Source of the DNA: Echinometra lucunter
Taxonomy: Eukaryota; Echinodermata; Echinoidea; Camarodonta; Echinometridae
Reading direction: 5' to 3'
DNA length: 64,000 bases
NCBI GenBank assembly: GCA_029962745.1
Contig: CM057165.1
Span: 22,106,559-22,170,558 of the forward strand
Shown here: positions 60,741 to 64,000 of the stretch, in pieces
Position numbering within the stretch: the stretch's first letter is position 1
Layout: every line of letters starts with the position of its first letter
Program-made: the position numbers and the translations under genes
Notes under the pieces: generated by a model
Database searches by the model: none
What the model was told of the DNA's origin: nothing
What the model saw: the letters and a program-made list of their open reading frames with translations, nothing else

Positions 60741-60910
60741 AGATCATCCTATTCCCATACACCACAACCAATGGAGACAGTCAGCTATCTCTCACATCAG
60801 AATCTGCCACATCTGATGGAGGAAGGAACCCCACCCTGGAGCAAATCTCCCCCACCATCCGACCACCCACTGGGTTTCCGTTTGGGGACACATTCTACTA
60901 CAGTCTTTAT
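60741..60910 (+). CDS. NIDO domain, part 1 (intact version, copy 2)
   Basis: Acceptor CTCATATCCAG, donor TTTAT|GTAAGC; phase 1 in, 0 out, 56 codons plus the joined codon. It reads EIILFPYTTTNGDSQLS, then SATSDGGRNPTLEQISPT and PTGFPFGDTFYYSLY. The FPFG...YYSLY phrase is the usual entry to a NIDO domain. This version should be taken as the reference for the exon. Confidence 0.88.
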
Positions 60911-61546
60911 GTAAGCTATTTTTTGTAGTTGTAAGTAGTTGTAAATTAATTTGTTAACATAAAAAGTATCATGAAAAGGAGGGGGAAAATTAATGTGATG
61001 TCTTCTCAAGTACTTCAGTGGTTATGACATTGTAATCAAATATAAATTGGAGAGAACTACTAAATATCTGGGAAATACCCCAAAATATGACATTGTTTAA
61101 TATTTTTTACTGGGCAATTGCATTGTGGTCACTGATAATGGTCATTGTAAATAAAAATGAGTACAGAGAAGTTTGAAATGAATGCAGGAAGAAACGGTCA
61201 TGGGAATTTCTCAGATAAGCAATATTATGCATACAGCATGCAGTTAAATATGGAAAACAAAGTGAGTTACAGAATACATTATTTACTTGTGTACAGCCAC
61301 TTTCGCATCAGATTTTAAGTCTCCTGCTTTGATCATGGGATATGTTATGCTCCTTGAGATGTGAGTCAAAATACACTAGGTATGTTTTCTTTCATTTTAA
61401 TCCGTCGCTTACTGGAGCTGGTTTGTCCCTGTATTGAGCCTGTGGGAATTACAGAATTCAGTAGTCAGCAGCTTAAATTATATATGATTTGAGGAATATT
61501 CCACAGTTTCTAATGCTTCATAGTTATCTTTTTTTCATGCCAACAG

Positions 61547-61711
61547 TTCATGGATAATGGGCTTATAGTATTCATCAATGAGAATGACGAGAAGTACGGT
61601 TTCCCCAATCCTTACCCGGATGGATTCTCTAATAGCACTCGTCTGCCTGTGGTGGCACCCTTCTGGGCAGATGCTGACATCAGCGATGATGAAGGAGAAG
61701 TCTTTTATCAG
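61547..61711 (+). CDS. NIDO domain, part 2 (copy 2)
   Basis: Same 165-bp exon as 50202-50366, intact, with the LPVVAPFWADADI motif. Confidence 0.92.
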
Positions 61712-62229
61712 GTGAGACTTGTAGTTGTACGTTTGACAGAAATGAAAATGAAATAGTGATAGTGATTTAAGCCACTGAGTAACTTTCAGAAATCAGAGCT
61801 GCATGGCCATACATGCTATCAGTGTATGTAATATTGTGTAAATATGAAACCCTGAAAAATACACTTCAAAAGTATCATCATATAAATATAAAAGTGATCA
61901 GAAATGCCAGAATTTTTTACCTTATAGACTGCAATTTTAGACAAAAGCATGTTTACATGTAGGTGGAATTTAGTAGGTATCTTGATAATTACTTCTTATA
62001 TTTCAAAACTTTTATATTCCTGGCTGTTTATTTTTTCTTCTGAACATCTTGATAGAATACAGACATCAAAATTCAACAATTTATTAAATCGAACCTCCAT
62101 AAAGTTACCAGATCCCTTGAAAAATAGTAGCAACTCAACCTGTAATTGGGTGGGCCTTGTATACATGTATCTATCTATTCCTTGCACAATGTTAAATGTT
62201 AAAATAACTTGTCTCATGCATCCATATAG

Positions 62230-62388
62230 GTATATGAGAGATCTTATACTAATACTGCTAACGAGACTGCTGTGCTAGATGATGCCAGCTACAGGATCAG
62301 AGCATTTGATCCTGACATGCCAGGGTTCAATGCCACATGGATGCTAGTCATCACCTGGAGTAATCTTCCATCATTTATCTCTGCTAAT
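62230..62388 (+). CDS. NIDO domain, part 3 (copy 2)
   Basis: Same 159-bp exon as 50886-51044, intact; its donor leads to the NIDO part 4 exons at 62867 and 63374. Confidence 0.92.
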
Positions 62389-62543
62389 GTGAGTTCAACA
62401 GTTAGTCACTTGATCCCCACCTAGTCTAGATCAGTTTGTATAATCTGATCAGTTCCATTTGATCTAGCCCAGTCTTGTAAAGTAAAATTTTACCGTGATT
62501 GAAACCTCTTGATCCAGACCCAGCCAAGTCTAGTGTCATAAAG

Positions 62544-63050
62544 CCTGATCTGTTTTATTTCAATATGCCCATCTGTCTTTGGTTTGATTGTTTCCATTTG
62601 AGCCAGATGCAGACCCAGTGTACTCTAGATCTATGTAATCTCATCTATAGCATTTGGTCCAGTCACTGTATCTGCTTGTGTCATTTTATCAAGGACCAAT
62701 TCTATTTGATCTGAAATGTTCAATATTATCAAAGTCTATTTCAGGTCAATTCAGCTGTATTTGATACCCATTTCCATTTTTGAGACAGTTTTTGTGCCAT
62801 TAAGTTCTGCTGAACCTTAAATCATTGTATGAACACTGCATAAATGGGTCATGTTACCATTGACAGACCAACACCTTCCAAGCTGCGCTGGTCACTGATT
62901 CCCGCTACAGCTTTGTGCTCTTCAACTACCAAGAGGGTGACATGAATTGGGACCCCGTAACCCTAGCCAGCACCAATGTCATTATGGGATATAACTTAGG
63001 TAACGGCCAGTATGTCAACATGCAGTTCATTGATCCTCCGTTTGCAGGAG
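62544..63050 (+). repeat. 507-bp direct repeat, first copy
   Basis: It repeats as 63051-63557 with about one difference (GACCCCGTAAC here, GACCCTGTAAC there). It contains intron plus most of the fourth NIDO exon and abuts its twin directly. Confidence 0.9.
62867..63050 (+). CDS. NIDO domain, part 4 - truncated first copy
   Basis: Acceptor ACCATTGACAG, phase 0. It reads TNTFQAALVTDSRYSFVLFN, then YQEGDMNWDPVTL and MQFIDPPFAG, but the repeat junction cuts it at GGAG|CCTGA: no donor and an immediate stop. Either a real partial duplication or an assembly slip. Confidence 0.8.
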
Positions 63051-63557
63051 CCTGATCTGTTTTATTTCAATATGCCCATCTGTCTTTGGTTTGATTGTTT
63101 CCATTTGAGCCAGATGCAGACCCAGTGTACTCTAGATCTATGTAATCTCATCTATAGCATTTGGTCCAGTCACTGTATCTGCTTGTGTCATTTTATCAAG
63201 GACCAATTCTATTTGATCTGAAATGTTCAATATTATCAAAGTCTATTTCAGGTCAATTCAGCTGTATTTGATACCCATTTCCATTTTTGAGACAGTTTTT
63301 GTGCCATTAAGTTCTGCTGAACCTTAAATCATTGTATGAACACTGCATAAATGGGTCATGTTACCATTGACAGACCAACACCTTCCAAGCTGCGCTGGTC
63401 ACTGATTCCCGCTACAGCTTTGTGCTCTTCAACTACCAAGAGGGTGACATGAATTGGGACCCTGTAACCCTAGCCAGCACCAATGTCATTATGGGATATA
63501 ACTTAGGTAACGGCCAGTATGTCAACATGCAGTTCATTGATCCTCCGTTTGCAGGAG
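63051..63557 (+). repeat. 507-bp direct repeat, second copy
   Basis: Twin of 62544-63050. It continues into unique sequence TGGATGAGCGC that completes the exon. Confidence 0.9.
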
Positions 63558-63582
63558 TGGATGAGCGCTTCAGACCTGATGA
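63374..63582 (+). CDS. NIDO domain, part 4 (complete)
   Basis: Acceptor ACCATTGACAG, donor GATGA|GTAAGT; 69 codons plus two bases, phase 0 in, 2 out. It has the same start as 62867 and ends FAGVDERFRPDE. It completes the NIDO domain (YSFVLFNYQEGDMNW matches the typical tail with its Trp). Downstream exons are outside the window. Confidence 0.9.
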
Positions 63583-64000
63583 GTAAGTGAAGTTGGAATT
63601 GTATATTCGTTGGTAATTATGGTTTTAGAAATGGAAATGATACATGTATGTTGTCTGGGGGGAATCCTTTTTGACTCTCATTGAAGGATATGTTGTACTC
63701 TTCTAAGATTTTGTGCACTATACATGCAAAACAATTTCTTTTTTATTGTATCTTTCATGACAAGATTGTTCTGAATTTGTCTCTCAGCTAATCTTATCAG
63801 CTTTCTCCTACTCCAGGACAAAACCATTCACAGTTTTACAGTTGTGCATTGATCAGATCTCTTTATTCAATAAATTCATATGGGGGGACTGATTGTAAGG
63901 CAGTTTGATTTTAGTGCTGTGGCATTTGTACACCTTGCAGTTTTTGTTAACCCCCCTTAATGCAATTGTACATAAAATTTTAATGAGATGTGTTTCATTC
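63583..64000. other. Intron to window end
   Basis: It starts with GTAAGTGAAG and shows no further exon. The gene continues beyond the window. Confidence 0.6.

Larger units (their letters stand above)
51599..62442 (+). repeat. Copy 2 of the 10.8-kb duplicated segment
   Basis: It begins at the gap inside the GAT array (equivalent to 40272) and runs through the intron after NIDO part 3, then continues past the point where copy 1 stopped. Its introns hold the same SINEs, microsatellites and exon relics as copy 1. Private differences include a longer G run (57243-57293) and a shortened GAT segment near 58785. Confidence 0.9.

Noticed and set aside
40272..62442. Genuine tandem gene duplication of the C8-to-NIDO exons
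   Set aside because: Both borders coincide with the N gap and the copies carry complementary single-base errors; a contig overlap is the simpler reading, though read data would be decisive.

Overview
This is a eukaryotic (metazoan) genomic window. It carries the middle part of one very large gene on the + strand, with small exons separated by 0.2-6.5 kb introns full of transposon debris, microsatellites and tRNA-derived SINEs. The repeat landscape (ACATGTACATGTA-rich introns, SINEs with a tRNA-like head, TIR elements with GTCAAAGGTCAAATG-type repeats, high indel polymorphism) resembles an echinoderm, most likely a sea urchin. That assignment is my inference, not something proven by the sequence. 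No start codon, signal peptide, promoter, stop codon or poly(A) site of the gene is visible, so it runs off both ends of the window.

Layout. 1-3656: upstream or intronic DNA with several TIR elements. 3657-3911: one fibronectin type III exon. 10419-11279: a short Thr/Ser-rich exon. 12224-33529: a single 21.3-kb exon coding about 7,100 residues of Ser/Thr/Glu-rich, Cys-free mucin sequence, most of it a 34-residue (102-bp) tandem repeat with higher-order duplications. 35502-39822: three exons of a von Willebrand D domain with an intact GDPH motif. 40867-51044: exons for C8, TIL, TIL/VWC-like, two LDLa, two sushi, two EGF and the first three NIDO exons. 51099-51598: exactly 500 N. 51599-62442: a near-identical second copy of 40272-51098. 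62389-63582: the next NIDO exon, itself duplicated in a 507-bp direct repeat. 63583-64000: intron.

All exon phases join without conflict from the FN3 exon to the last NIDO exon (1-1, 1-1, 1-1, 1-0, 0-0, 0-0, 0-1, 1-1, 1-0, 0-1, six 1-1 exons, 1-0, 0-0, 0-0, 0-2). This is the main reason to treat them as one gene. The product is inferred to be a giant secreted or membrane-tethered mucin: FN3 - mucin - VWD - C8 - TIL - LDLa x2 - CCP x2 - EGF x2 - NIDO. It combines parts of MUC4-like proteins (mucin, NIDO, VWD) with parts of tectorin/gel-mucin proteins (VWD-C8-TIL).

The two 10.8-kb copies around the N gap are best read as an unmerged contig overlap (false duplication): copy 1 ends at the gap, copy 2 starts at the gap inside a GAT-rich repeat, and each copy carries private single-base indels that break exons intact in the other. 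A second pattern runs through the locus: many exons (VWD parts 1-3, TIL, LDLa1, sushi 2) have decayed partial copies of themselves, with splice site and flanking intron, lying beside them. The introns also hold a 270-bp-arm perfect hairpin (37771-38317), a modular palindrome (5422-5725) and at least seven TIR elements, some with clear target-site duplications.
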